DNA from: Ichthyophis bannanicus
Taxonomy: Eukaryota > Chordata > Amphibia > Gymnophiona > Ichthyophiidae
Direction: 5' to 3'
NCBI GenBank assembly: GCA_033557465.1
Contig: CM066034.1
Span: 984,661,637-984,725,636 of the forward strand
Length of the DNA: 64,000 nt
The notes below the pieces were generated by a model. It saw only the letters and a program-made list of their open reading frames with translations. It ran no database searches and was not told where the DNA came from. Shown piece after piece: positions 10,342 to 21,500 of this stretch. The position numbers and the translations under genes are program-made. The stretch's first letter is position 1, and the number at the start of each line of letters is the position of its first letter.

Positions 10342-11058
10342 TAATTAGCGAGTTTTTATATACCGCACTTTCCATTGATCAGTTGCGGTTTACATGGAAC
10401 AACAGTAAACAAGGCGATGCTGTTTTTACATATAACAATGTGAAACTACAAGAAGTTCAATCTTACAATTAACAGTTGTAAACTATATACAAAGAACAGG
10501 ATTATAACTATGTACAGGGTATGTATGTTTACAAAAACATCGGTTTGGGGTTTTAGCACTTATTTCAGTTCAGAGATGGGTTATGTCAGCTGGTGAAACT
10601 ATCCTTTTTCTTGTTGAAAAGGTGAGTTCGACAAGGATCCGTAGTATGTTGCGAATAAATGTGTTTTTTCCTGAACTCCATGATTTGAGGTAAGGATCTT
10701 AATTCCGACGGAATGTTGTTCCAAATTATAGGGGCAGCATGAGAGAATGCTTTCTTGTTTGTTGATTTTTTGGCCTTTATAAATTCCTTTGGTGTTATTA
10801 GTTTATTTAGTTGGTCTCGTTTTTGAAGATTATGATTGGGTTCTTTATTGATGAGGTTATTTAAAGTAAGAGGTGCTGTGTTATTTAGGACTTTGTAAGT
10901 AGTTAAAAGAGTTTTATACTGAATCCGGCATTGAATCGGGAGCCAGTGTAAATATTCTAAAATAGGTGTTAAATGGTTGAATGGTGGGGCATTCATGATA
11001 GTCCTGGCTGCTGCATTTTGTGCTAGTTGAAGTTTTTTTAAATTATGCTTTGTTACGC
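10342..11058 (-). mobile_element. L2-type LINE 3' fragment
   Basis: It is inserted into CR1 copy A; the CR1 text resumes on both sides. The 3' side lies at about 10345 with ACCGCACTTTCCATTGATCA before TTGCGGTTTACA on the plus strand, the L2-type 3' signature in reverse. No long A/T tail is present. The 5' side ends in the C-terminal RT region near 11058. Confidence 0.8.
10586..10996 (-). pseudogene. L2-type ORF2 C-terminus
   Basis: 136 codons are open, including LTPILEYLHWLPIQCRIQYKTLL, TNKKAFSHAAPIIWNNIPSE and LRSLPQIMEFRKK. These are the AxxxWNxLP and HWLPI blocks at the end of L2-type proteins. RT proper is absent by 5' truncation, so the product could not be functional. Confidence 0.75.
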
Positions 11059-12060
11059 CTAGTGCTTGTGCTGTTTCTAGTTTTCATCATTTGGCTCTTT
11101 TTCCATTTCCTGAAAGATGCTTTTTTGACAACAGCCTCTCTGACCTCACCTTTAGACCATGCTGGCAGTATTTTGGACTTTCTTCCACTTTTCTTAAAGC
11201 ATGGAATACAGCTGGTCTGGGCTTCCAATATAGTATTTTTAAACAACAAGCAAGCTTGATGTAAATCTTTAACCTTTGCTACTGCTCCTTTTAGTTTTTT
11301 CTTAACTATTTTCTTCATTTTATCATAGTCTGCCTTTCAAAAAATAAAAGATAGTACTGTGGATTTCCTTACCATCCCTCCTTCATTAACTAAATCAAAC
11401 GCGATCATGCTATGATCACTATTGCCAAGTTACCCCAACACCCTTATCTCTTGCACCAGATCTGGTGTTCCACTAAGGACTAGGTGCAAAATTGCTTCCC
11501 CTCTGGTAGGTTCATGAACCAGGTGCTCTAAGAAGCAATCATTTATTTCATCTAGAAACTTTACCTCCTTAGCATGTCCTGCCGTGACATTGACCAATAC
11601 TGGGGTAATTGAAATCACCCATTATTATTACTGTGCTGTAACTTTTGTTAGCTTCCCTGATTTCTTTGAGCATTTAATCATCCATTTGTTCATTCTGGCC
11701 AGGCAGTCGATAGTACACCCCCACTACCATCGCCTTCCCCTTTTTAGATGGAATTTCAATCCATAGAGATTCTACAGCAAATTTTGTTTCCTGCAAAACT
11801 TTAATTCTTTGTGACTCAATACCTTTCTAACATAGAGCGCAACCCTTCCACCAATTTGATCAGCTCTATCATTACAATATAGTTTGTACCCAGATATCAC
11901 AGTGTCCCTTTGGTTGTCCTCCTTCCACCATGTCTCTGAGATACTAATCATATCTAACCTCTCATTTAGTGCTATACATTCGAAGTCTCCCATCTTATTT
12001 TTTAGACTTCTAGCATTTGCATATAAACATTTTAGAGACTGTATTTTATTCATATTAAAC
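11059..12060 (-). pseudogene. CR1 ORF2 endonuclease region
   Basis: Reading starts at ATG 12051-12053: NKIQSLKCLYANARSLKNKM, LDMISISETWW and DTVISGYKLY, followed by DRADQIGGRVALYVRK. It is interrupted near 11772, then resumes with MISITPVLVNVTAGHAKEVK and EPTRGEAILHLVLSGTPDL. The N, E and Y positions of the endonuclease are visible; the GDFN block is frameshifted. The block closest to 11059 (FRKWKKSQ, LFKNTILEAQTSCIPCFKKS) is the post-endonuclease linker. The same text occurs on the plus strand at 38.46-39.84 kb. Confidence 0.85.
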
Positions 12061-12421
12061 TGGCTACAAGTCTAGGATGCTTCCATTGGTTCTAAATATC
12101 TGGCAGACTAAGCCCAGTTAACCTTGTTAATCTCAAAGTGCCCCCCCCCCCCCGCCCTTCTCACTCAAGGCACAGGGATAAACAAGTCCTCTGAATACAG
12201 ACACACAATAGCCGAGAGGTAACACAACTACAATGCAAATAATGCATATTTCAACTTTGCCTATGTAACCTTATAGCAAACATTTCTCCACAAACCCGTC
12301 ACTACCCCTGTCTATGAAGGTCTGACTATCAGTCATTAACATAACTGACCCAGACTTCTATGTCTGTTTCTCTTTCTTCCAACAAACAATAAGTGAAACC
12401 AACAATAGATATCGGAGTCGC
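12061..12421 (-). other. CR1 5' untranslated region
   Basis: It is collinear with 38111-38460 on the plus strand, including the C-run (12140-12153; a G-run at 38371 in the other copy) and the block 'GCCTATGTAACCTTATAG'. Both copies lose similarity at about the same point, which may mark the real 5' start of this subfamily. Confidence 0.65.
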
Positions 12422-12739
12422 TGACATGCAAGGGTGCCTGCCCTTTTTCAGCACCCCTTCACAGGCATGCCACCACGAGATTGCTGTAAAGAGGAGTCAA
12501 GGGCAAGATGAAGTTGTTTGACTTGGCATCAATAGAAGAAGCTTCAGCTGACTTCAGGGACCACTCATATGCAACAATAGAGCAGGCAGGCACTCCCTCA
12601 AATACCTTGAGGTTATAATAGAATCTCAACCTGAGTCTTCGCAGAAAGGCTGCTTTTGGATCCTGATGCTCCTCACTCTCTTGTTCACTTCTTATATGTT
12701 TCTTATCATACACTAGTCCCCAGTTGTGTGATGTTTTTC
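12422..12739. other. no recognisable feature
   Basis: About 320 bp with one open frame on the minus strand (12459-12713) that has no recognisable domain. I would not annotate it. Confidence 0.4.
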
Positions 12740-12853
12740 GTCCTGATTAGATTGTAAGTTCTGATGACTAGGGACTGTATCTTACATCTATATGTACAGC
12801 ACTGCATATGCCTTGTAGTGCAATACAAATTATAAGAAGTAGTAGTAGAAGAT
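12740..12853 (+). mobile_element. L2-type LINE 3' tail (second family)
   Basis: The sequence AGATTGTAAGTTCTGATGAC, AGGGACTGTATCTTAC and TGTACAGCACTGCATATGCC, ending in AGTAGTAGTAG, matches (inverted) the 3' end of the LINE at 53515-57030. It is a short 5'-truncated copy. Confidence 0.7.
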
Positions 12854-13564
12854 ACAGAATGGTGTTTGAGCAACTTGGGGAGAACAAGACTTACTCTTGG
12901 TTCTCACCAATACCTGAACTACAGAGAAGAAACTTCCAAGTAGGAAAAATGCCTGCTTGAATCAGTGCACAGTGGCATGTTGCATTCGGGCCCCCTCCCC
13001 CCCCAGCCCCCAGTCCCAGGTCTTTGGCAGATGAAGTCCAGCAATAACGGAAGCAGTGGTAGAAGAAGCCTTTTTAAAGTGCTGTGGGGTTGGAGATGAG
13101 TGACCGTGACGACAAAGACTCTTTGCGCTTCCCATGTCCTGACTGACTTGTGTACGAGGAGGCCCAGGGTTAACACTGGTGGACAATAGGCATTCTGAAT
13201 TCCCCCATGGCACTCGCCTTTTCTGCGGTGGGAGCTCTCGGGCCATCCTTCTCTGATTTACATCTGAGGTGTGCATTCTAAAACTGTAATTTGTGCTGCA
13301 GCTGCAAATTTGGGAAAGGAGTGGGAGGAGCCTGAACCCGTTCAGGCCCACCTGTGGCTACGCCTCTGTAACAGTCTGCAAATTTTGGTCCATAGCTAGG
13401 CTTAAGGGAACTTCAAACCTTTCTTTTTTTATTTGTATTTTATGATTGACAGTGGCTTGTGATAACCTGCCTTGCCATGAAAATTCATGATGTCTTCCAG
13501 AATGTAGCAAAATGCCACCCAGAAGAGAAGGCAAACATGTAACCACAGGTTCATTTTTCTTTAT
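12854..13564. other. no recognisable feature
   Basis: About 700 bp with GC-rich patches and several short frames on the minus strand (for example 12962-13351). None shows a domain I recognise. Confidence 0.4.
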
Positions 13565-14775
13565 AACTAGAAAATATAAAGGGAGAAGGATCCAAGATGG
13601 AAGTTTAGGAGCAGTTCCATACCTTGGAGTTTTGAATTTCCTTTAATTTGATCTGTGGTTTATAAGCAGAATGGCAGAACTAGTGCCTCCTCTCTGTGAT
13701 TCCAGGTACTCAACCTTTCTCCAGCCCTATGGATTCCTTCTCCCTGCATTTGGCAGTGTTGCCCAGGGAGAGAAGAGCTCTTGTCTCCTCTTGAATAAAG
13801 TCTTTCATGCACCCCCGAGGCACAAACTCCTCCGCTGGATCTTGTCACAGTAGATGCAGCTGACAGTGTAGTGGAAGCACTATGGCAAGATGATGCTGGA
13901 GATATTGCTGTGGTTGCATATGGAACTGTGAGAATTTATCTGCTCTGTGTGGGAATTGCTGATACTGGTGAGGAGACTGGGTTACAGCTGTATGTGGTCA
14001 CTTTATAGAGCAATGAGGTTTTTGGTCCTCTTCAAATTGCTTCTGCTGAGGTCTTGGGGCAACAAAAATTGAAGGAGGAACATTGGAAATTCCAGTTGGA
14101 GAGACCTAGCTAACTATGGAGAAAATCTGAAAGTGATGGAGAGTCTGGGCCAGACCTTGTCCCTCCAACTTGTGTCTATAATAGTGAAGAACTTCGACCA
14201 TCCTAGTTCTATTTCAAGTTTCGAGAGCCATCTGGACAAAATGGAAGAACATATGGGTGAGCTGGAGGGTCAGGTGGAGAAGTCTGAAGGGCTTCAGGAA
14301 GTCATAGTTGGGGTGATCTATTTTCTTCATGAGAAAATGGAAAGTTTGGAAAATCTGATGCGGCAATACAAGTTATGGCTTATTAACATTTCACAAATTT
14401 GAGGCATCTGCCTTTGAGATGTCCAGTTTCTATATAGTGAAAGCTCTCCTGTAGTGGATCTTCCATAAGCTCTATCACTCATCCATGCACACATAATGAA
14501 ATATTTTCCTCCTTGTCAAATTTGCTTTTCATTGTCATGTATGGTTTTCTTCTTTTTTTCCTCTTTGCTTTTTTGTGACATCTTAAATATATATTATTGA
14601 AGATTGTAATTTTTAAGTTGGCAGTGTATATTTTTCCTTATTTAAACTTTTTTAAAACTCTGACCTATGTTTGGGATTGAGATGGTTTGTGTTCTCTAAT
14701 GATATATTTTCTGATCAAGTGTATTTTTGAAATTGTTATAAAATCCTATAAACAAAATAGTTAAAAAAAAAAAAA
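13565..14775 (+). mobile_element. L1-type LINE, 5' region and ORF1 piece joined to a 3' tail
   Basis: It opens with AAGGATCCAAGATGGAAG, a common L1 5'-UTR style, and contains a coiled-coil ORF1 remnant. About 150 bp after that remnant it passes into T-rich 3' UTR sequence and an A-run at 14763-14775. The whole of ORF2 is missing, so this is another internally deleted copy. Confidence 0.55.
14133..14402 (+). pseudogene. L1 ORF1-like coiled-coil fragment
   Basis: 89 codons are open: SFESHLDKMEEHMGELEGQV, EGLQEV, then EKMESLENLMRQYKLWLINI. The heptad-like Leu/Met spacing, followed by a version of the 'ENxxRRxNLRxxN' motif, is typical of the end of the coiled coil and start of the RNA-binding part in L1 ORF1 proteins. 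It is truncated right after this point. Confidence 0.6.
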
Positions 14776-14945
14776 AGTTTATCTACCTGTACTTAGTTAA
14801 TTTAAGGGAGCCACTCTGTTCCTTTCATGTACAAACTTACCTGGTTCAATGGAAACGTTGTTTGTAAAATAGAGTTCCTTGTAAACCGCTTTGACCTCTG
14901 TGAAAAGTGTTATATAAATGCAGCCAAATAAATAATAATAAAGAA
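14776..14945 (+). mobile_element. L2-type LINE 3' tail
   Basis: It contains TTGTAAACCGCTTTGACCTC then AGTGTTATATAAATGCAGCC and ends in AAATAAATAATAATAA. This is a 5'-truncated L2-type 3' end. Confidence 0.7.
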
Positions 14946-16007
14946 CAGGTATGAAGATTACCAGCAGCTCCCGTAGGGTTTTTCTATTCAACTTTGAAAC
15001 CAAAATCCAGAAATATATAAAATTGTATTTGAAAGATTTTTAGAGGGGTAGTCATCTTACATTTGTTTTCTATGTTTGTTTGGGGGGGGGGGGGTCAAAT
15101 TTGCCCCAACAAGGTGAACAGCTATTGTGTTTAGCAGATACTATAAAATAAAAGTAATGGCAACAACACTATATTGCTAATTTATATATTACATTTTAGA
15201 GAGTAGCATTAATGTATTGCAGATGTGGTAGCATTTTTCTCTTCATTCTAGATACAGCTCAGCAAAACGCAACTGTAAAATTAGTGGACGTGGAAAACAT
15301 GTATAACTAGACTGACCCAAATATTTTCAGACATTCTAGAGGTAGTGTTCAGCACTCTGTAATCTTGTTCCTCTTTTATAACTGTGGCTGAATGATGACC
15401 ATGTTGCTGTGGATTTAATACACAAGTAAATTTATGTTTTGGGCATGTTATCTTTCAGTTATTACAGCAGCACTACCATAAAACTGCCTTGTTTTATTAT
15501 ATCTCCAAAGTAAATTTATATGTGGAGGATTAAGGAGGACTGCGCCGATGAATTTAGCTACTGCCATACTGCTTTCTCTTGTGTTAAAATTCTTCTATAT
15601 GGGCCTCAGACTTCTTTTAACTTTCTAGTATTTTCTATTCCAAAAACATAAATGTCAAAATGCAGGGACAATAGCATCCCTAATAACGTTTGCTTTATTC
15701 TCAAGATCTGGATCACAGGCAACTCCTATCAGCATTATTTGGCAATTTAATTTAAAAAAAAAGGAAAAACATAATAGATGTGGCAGTATTCCTGTCAAAC
15801 CTTACCCCACAGTACTTCCACTACGTGTTAAAACCAAGTTAGTTTTGCCAAGTCGAATGGATAAAAGAAACCTGAAAGTGCTGCTTTCTAAATTTGCCAA
15901 GAGAATAGTTTACTTAACTATTTCCTCCAGTAAAATAATACTTAACCTGTGAAATGGGCTTTTATAAAGTCACCTGCCCTATGTGCAAATGAAATTAATT
16001 GCATACT
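14946..16007. other. AT-rich sequence without recognisable gene
   Basis: About 1.06 kb, including a G-run at about 15081-15093. No ORF of note, and no tail or inverted ends that I can identify. Confidence 0.5.
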
Positions 16008-16821
16008 GTCATGAGGTGCAGCGGTCAGAGCCCATGGAGATAGGGGATTCTGAACAAAACGGAGCTAATTTTGACAGCTCAGAGAAACACATGGCCAAAG
16101 GTTGCCATAGGAACTATATACAAGCTATTTCACGTGGTGTAGGGGAACGCCCAGACTCAAAGCTAGCTCGTGGCTCATCAGAGGATGAGGGGCAGCTGAC
16201 AAGGGGTGGAGCCAACATCACAAGCTACGCAGTTAAAAATCACTCACCTGAGAGTAGTGCAGGAGCGGCTAAAGGGAGAACTGCAAAAGAGAGAACTGCT
16301 GAGGAGAGACGTGCTGGCAGGGAGAGTAGTCCTGATAGCAGGAGAACTCCAAGCATGGAGAGAAGCTTGAGAGGCAGGAGAGAAAAGATCTCCATGCTGG
16401 TTAAAACCTATTGCTGACCAAAGGAGACTATCAGGGAGGTGCAGTGCTGAGAAACCCAGGAAGGGCTGTTTGGAAGAGCAGTGCACAGCTGACCAGTGCT
16501 TCCGAGAACCTTGCTACAGAGGAAGCAGAGGTAGTAGCTCTGAGGCCAGGCTAAGGCAAGACCAGTCACCCAGCACAAGGTGCCAAGCAGGAGAAAACCA
16601 TTATCCTGAAGATAATTTGGTGCCAAGGAGAAAGCTCAAACAGACACGGAGTGAAAAGCCTTCCCACGAGCAGAGCTGTGCTCGAGGGAGGAACGTTGAA
16701 GGGAGACTGCTGAAAGGTAACCATATTCTTCCTAATAGGAGAAGCTTAGACTATAGCAGTCAGCCCTGTACTTACCAAGAATTATGTGCTGCCTCTGAGA
16801 GAGACTATAGTGATTACGGTA
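16008..16821 (+). other. purine-rich open region, left flank of the DIRS insertion
   Basis: Two open frames (15983-16417 and 16470-16913) are rich in Arg, Ser and Glu (for example RTAKERTAEERRAGRESS). I recognise no domain. The second frame runs up to the DIRS insertion at about 16822, and an open frame resumes right after the element (27535-27739). The two flanks may have been one reading frame, or a purine-rich noncoding repeat that happens to be open. A long-terminal-repeat origin is possible, because an AATAAA lies in the right flank (about 27940), but I found no matching LTR partner. Confidence 0.35.
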
Positions 16822-16987
16822 TATCTCCAGGAACAAGCAGGAATGAGTCCTCACATATGGGTACGTCGGTACCGACGGAGTCTGCGCGGGAACGCTCCCC
16901 AGCTTCCCAATAAGGAAAGCTTTTGGGAGCATCCCACAGCGCCTGTGCGCTGCCTTCCCGCCTTTCCTAACCAACTCTCCTCAGTTC
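16822..16987 (+). repeat. DIRS left inverted terminal repeat
   Basis: It starts TATCTCCAGGAACAAGCAGG and runs to TCCTCAGTTC. From GCAGGAAT onward it is the inverse of the right repeat with few differences (for example GTACGTCGG against GTATGTCGG). It contains a GGTACC palindrome set in GTCGGTACCGAC. Confidence 0.92.
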
Positions 16988-17203
16988 TTCTTTTCCGCGG
17001 AGCCAGCAGGTCGTGTTCCTGTCATCGCTGAAGAAGTTCTTTATTTTAATTTATTTCTTTGGTCGCGTGTCTGCCTTCCCCGATGCTGGACCGGTACCGC
17101 CGGTCTTTTTTCTTTTCTTTCTAAAAAAAAATATATATATTTTTTCCTCACTTGGTGTATTTTTTCTTCTTAGGCCTGCAGGTCCACAAGAAAATTTTCC
17201 CTC

Positions 17204-18232
17204 ATGGAAAAACCAGCCTCCGGCTTCAAAAAATGCACTAAGTGTAGCAGTACAATTTCTGTTACAGATACCCATGAATGGTGTCTGAAATGTTTGGGTC
17301 CTGAACACTCCGTTCCAGATTGCCAGTCCTGCTCCCTAATGTCTAAACGGGGGTTACAGAACCGAGCAGCCAAGCTCCATGTGCTGTTTCCCACGGATGC
17401 ACCGGCGGTGCAATCGACATCTTCCAGGTCTTCCTCTCCTGATGGGTCTCAGGTAACCAAACATAAACCTAGCAGGTCCTTGAAGGGCAAATCTCCCTCT
17501 AAGCATCGAGATGCCTCCGGGCTTGCCCTCGAGGATCCTGCCCCAGCCAAACAACCCCGGCGGGAAGCTCCGGCTTCCAAAGCTCCTCCTATGGGGTTAC
17601 AGGTTGACATCGATGGCACGGCCTCGACCGATCACCTGTTAGACTGCTCTGGGGTACCGGCACTTTCTCCCGGTACCGACATCCAGGCAGTCGTGGCGTC
17701 CATGGATCACACTGTTCAATCCATGCAGCAGGCTATAATGGCTTTTATTAAGGCTGCGATGCCGACGGTACCGCAACGAGTCCCGTTGTCGGTACCGGTG
17801 CCGGTACCGGTACCGGTACCGACTGCATCGACATCGACCAGGATACCAACTCCGGTTCCTTGTCCAGGACTGTTTCTCGGTACCGATCCGGTACCGGGGA
17901 CGCCTGATGTCGATACCGATCGATACGCGTATCGTTCGTTGGAAGCGGGCAGACGATACTTCGATTCCTCTGATGATTCTGATTCATCAGATGACTCTCC
18001 TGAAGTATCCATTACCCTTCCTGAGGACCCTACTTCTCCAAAAAGGAGAATGTCTCCTCCAGAGGATTTGTCCTTTCAAGACTTCATAATAGAAGTGGCT
18101 AAAGGACTCTCTATTTCAGTAACCTCTGAAACAGAGCCTAGAGCAAACAAATTAGATATTTTGGGATACTCTAAGGCTCCCAGAGAGGCAGTCACCTTGC
18201 CAATTCATGAAATCCTTCATGAACATATGATT
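17204..18232 (+). CDS. DIRS gag, N-terminal part (interrupted)
   Basis: The frame opens at ATG 17204 and stays open for 343 codons to the LINE insertion. Near the N-terminus is a Cys/His cluster, KCTKCSSTISVTDTHEWC then KCLGPEHSVPDCQSC, i.e. C-x2-C ... C-x2-C-x4-H-x5-C-x2-C, a zinc-knuckle-like module typical of DIRS gag. The middle is basic and Ser/Pro-rich. A low-complexity stretch (about residues 190-215) is encoded by GGTACC-type repeats and gives alternating Pro-Val. An acidic DSSDDSDSSDD run and DLSFQDFIIEVAKGL follow. The frame continues after the insertion at 23289 without a shift, because insertion and target duplication together leave the codon phase intact. Confidence 0.88.
17761..17900. 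repeat. GGTACC-rich tract inside gag
   Basis: GGTACCGG/GGTACCGT units occur in tandem and scattered, each palindromic. They encode the Pro-Val run of gag. The same hexamer is in both terminal repeats and at 17656-17676. Confidence 0.85.
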
Positions 18233-18588
18233 TATTTATTTATTTATTTATTTATTACAGTTGCTTATATACCGCACTATTCGGCATCAGCGCGGTTCAC
18301 AGTATAACAAAATGACCAAAACACACTTCTGTTTGGTTTTACATCGAACAGGGGTATAAACTTGGATAACGGGGGGGGTTGAACTATGTACATGAACTAT
18401 ATACATGAAATATACACATGAAATAGGTCAAATGCATGACGTAAGAGACCTATAACATGATTGAATTGAACAGTATAAAATAAGTCCGTTTCAAATATAA
18501 AATACATTGTGATAATGGGCTGTGAGAAAGGCAGTGTTTCTTGGTGGTGTTATTTAGAAACAACGCTGGCTGTGTTTCTTAGTTGGTG

Positions 18589-21500
18589 TTATCTGGAATC
18601 ATCGCTGGCTGGGTAGTATTGGAGGAAGAGGTGAAATTTGATAGCCTTCCTGAATTGGGTCAGGTCAGCAATGGCTCGGATGTTTGGTGGGAGTGTATTC
18701 CAAATTTTGGGGACGTAAAGGCTGAAGGCCCTATTCGCTGTCATGTTATTGCATTTAGTCAATGTTTTCGGGGTAGTTAATAGATTTAAGGCGGTTGACC
18801 TCCTGGCTCTGTTGGGGGGCACTGTTTGAATGAGATCAGTAAGTGCTGTGGAGGACAGGCGCTTGATGGCCTTGAATGAGAGGATTAATGTTTTGAAGAT
18901 AATCCTTCCGTGTATAGGTAGCCAATGAAGCTGTTTTAGAATTGGAGTCACATGGTCGCTTCTGGTGGCTCCATGGAGAATCCTTGCTGCAGCATTCATG
19001 GCTAGTTGTAGCGGGTTTAGTGTGGATTGCGGGAGCCCTTGTAGGATGGAGTTAGCAAAGTCAAAGTGCGGTAGTATCAGAGCTTGGAATATAGTCCGGA
19101 AGTCATCTGGTTCAAGTAGGGAGCGCAGATGCCTGAGTGAACGGATCTTAAAATAGACCGCTTTCACGACGTTGCCTATATGGTATTTCATGTCAAGGTG
19201 TCTGTCTAAGGTGACTCCTAGGTATTTTATTGTTTCTCTGGTTTGTAATTCCGCTTCTTTGACCTTTATATGTGTTGGTGGGGTAAAGTTTGTGTCTCTA
19301 GCGATGAACAGTACCTCCGTTTTCTTGTGCTGGATGCGGAGGTTTTGTGCTTGTAGCCAGTCCGATATGGTATTGAAACATTCTATAATAGGAGTAAGGT
19401 CCATTTGAACAGTTGAGAAAGGCATATATAGGAGGATGTCATCCGCATATATCAGACAGCTCACGTTAAATGCTCTAATGATGTTGCAAATGGGCTGCAT
19501 GTATATGTTGAAAAGTAGAGATGACAATGAGGATCCTTGCGGCACACCCTGTGTTTGATGGAATTGCTTGGACTCTTCTGCTCCGGATTTCACATACTGA
19601 CATCGTCCACTTAGATAGGAGCTGCACCAATCAAGTGCAGTGTTGCAAATTCCCTTTTCTTTCAGTCTCCCGAGGAGAATCTCATGATGAACCGAGTCAA
19701 AGGCTGCAGCAATGTCTAAAAAGATTAACACAAAGCCCTGTCGGATGTTGTCTATGCCTGTGAATATGTTATTGAATAGGAAGGTTAGAAGTGTCTCTAC
19801 TCCATGGTACTCTCTAAACCCGTGTTGGCAATAATCTAATGGAGCTATGGAGTCTATATGATCCTGAATTTGCCTTTGAACCTCTTTCTCCAGTATCTTT
19901 GCTAATATGGGAATACTAGCTATTGGTCTGTATGACTCGGCTTGTTTTGGATCAAGTTTAGGGTTCTTCAATAAAGGTCTGATAGATGTTTGCTTGAGGG
20001 TTGTAGGGAAGGAACCAGTAGTAAAGGAAAGATCTATCAGTTTTGCGATGAATGGACTGACTTCCTTGCGTAGCTCCTTGATCCAAAAGGCCGGGCAAGG
20101 GTCTGTTTGTGCTGTGGAGGTATTGAGAGAAGCTATTGTATCCTCAATGCTTTTTCTAGATGGTGTGGAGAATTTGCATAATGGGGTTATGCCGGTAGGG
20201 TCTTGGAAAGAAGCTGTTGATATTTTGTCCGTCTGTATGATCTTTGACTGGAGGTAGTCAGCGAATTTTTGTGGTTGGATATCCACTTGTTGTTCAGGAG
20301 TTGGTTCTTTAGAAAGCGTTTGCACCAAGTTGAACAGATCCCGTGGTTTGTTCAGAGATCTTTTCAGAGTGTCCGTGTGGTGTTGTTTCATTTTTAATGA
20401 GATTGCTTCCCTGTGCCTTGTTAGGTGAAGTTGGTAGGCTGCCAAATCTTGTGTGGAGAGTGATCGGCGCCATTTTTTCTCTAGTTTGCGTAGTTGTGTT
20501 AGAGAAGCTCTCAAATCTTGGGAGAACCATGGGGCTGTATTTCTTATTCTCTTGGCTGCTTTGTTGCCTTGTGGACGTTGTGCGATAGCCGTGAGGTTGA
20601 GATTCCAAGCGGCGACTAGTTCTTCTGGGTCAGATGAGTTTATGTTGAGGAGGGGGTTGGTTTGTGAGAGTATTAACTCTCTGTCAAATGCGCGGAAGCT
20701 TCTTGTTGAGGTTCGAGCTGTGTTGTTACATTTTCGGGTAATATACTGCTGGCTGTCCCTGGTGATTATTTGGAAAGTGATGAGTTTATGGTCAGACCAG
20801 GGGACGTCAATGATAGACAGCATCGTGTTGTTGTTTTGCTCGAGGGCCGCGTGTGGTGCGAACACCATGTCCAGGATATTGCCCTTTTCGTGTGTGGCTT
20901 TATCAATGATTTGTGTAAAGCCCAAATTCTCAATGGCTTCGAGGAATGCAGATGCATGGCTTAGCTGAAGTGAAGGGAGGTTGAAGTCTCCCATGATCCA
21001 ATTAGGTGAGTTGCGGTTGTGAACATTGGCAGCAATGTTAAGAATTGTGGGGAGGTCCTCAGGTGATGAAGAAGGAGACCTGTATATTAGATTGATGGAG
21101 CATTGCTTGTTTTTGATGGAGAGATAGTCCAGATTACATGAACTGGAGGCGTCAGTGATCAGGAAATGAAGATCGGATTTGGTGAGGATAAGTACTCCCA
21201 CTCCTTTTTTATTTTCTCTGTGCTTTATATGTATGGAGAAGTTGGGAGGTAGGAGTTGGTTGAGGATGACGTTATCCTCTGATGATAGCCAGGTTTCCGT
21301 GATTAAAAGTACATCCAGGTTATAGAGGGAAATCATATCCAAGACCACGGGCCATTTCTTGCGTATAGAACGTGCATTTATCATGGCACACTTTAGGTTG
21401 TGGTGAGACTTTAGTTTCTTGTGATCAGGTGACGTGGAAGGTTGGAGTGTAATGTGTATGAGGTGTGTGCGACGTGTGTCGCCACCTGGGTGGGGTCCAG

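Larger units (their letters stand above)
5186..12421 (-). mobile_element. CR1-type LINE (copy A), split by three insertions
   Basis: A single CR1 reads on the minus strand from about 12421 (5' side) to 5186 (3' side). It appears as four collinear blocks: 12421-11059 (5' region and endonuclease), 10341-10037 (linker), 8345-7800 (RT, N-terminal half) and 5792-5186 (RT, C-terminal half). Between the blocks sit an L2-type LINE, a second L2-type LINE and a hAT-type element. Copies at 38.1-39.8 kb and 43.6-45.7 kb supply the undisturbed order. The C-terminal domain and 3' end are shortened compared with the copy at 62.9-64 kb. No ORF1 is visible in this copy. Confidence 0.85.

Noticed and set aside
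12459..12713. 84-codon frame
   Set aside because: No recognisable domain and no supporting context.
20343..20968. open plus-strand frames across 19.2-21.0 kb
   Set aside because: They are antisense shadows of the intact L2-type ORF on the minus strand.
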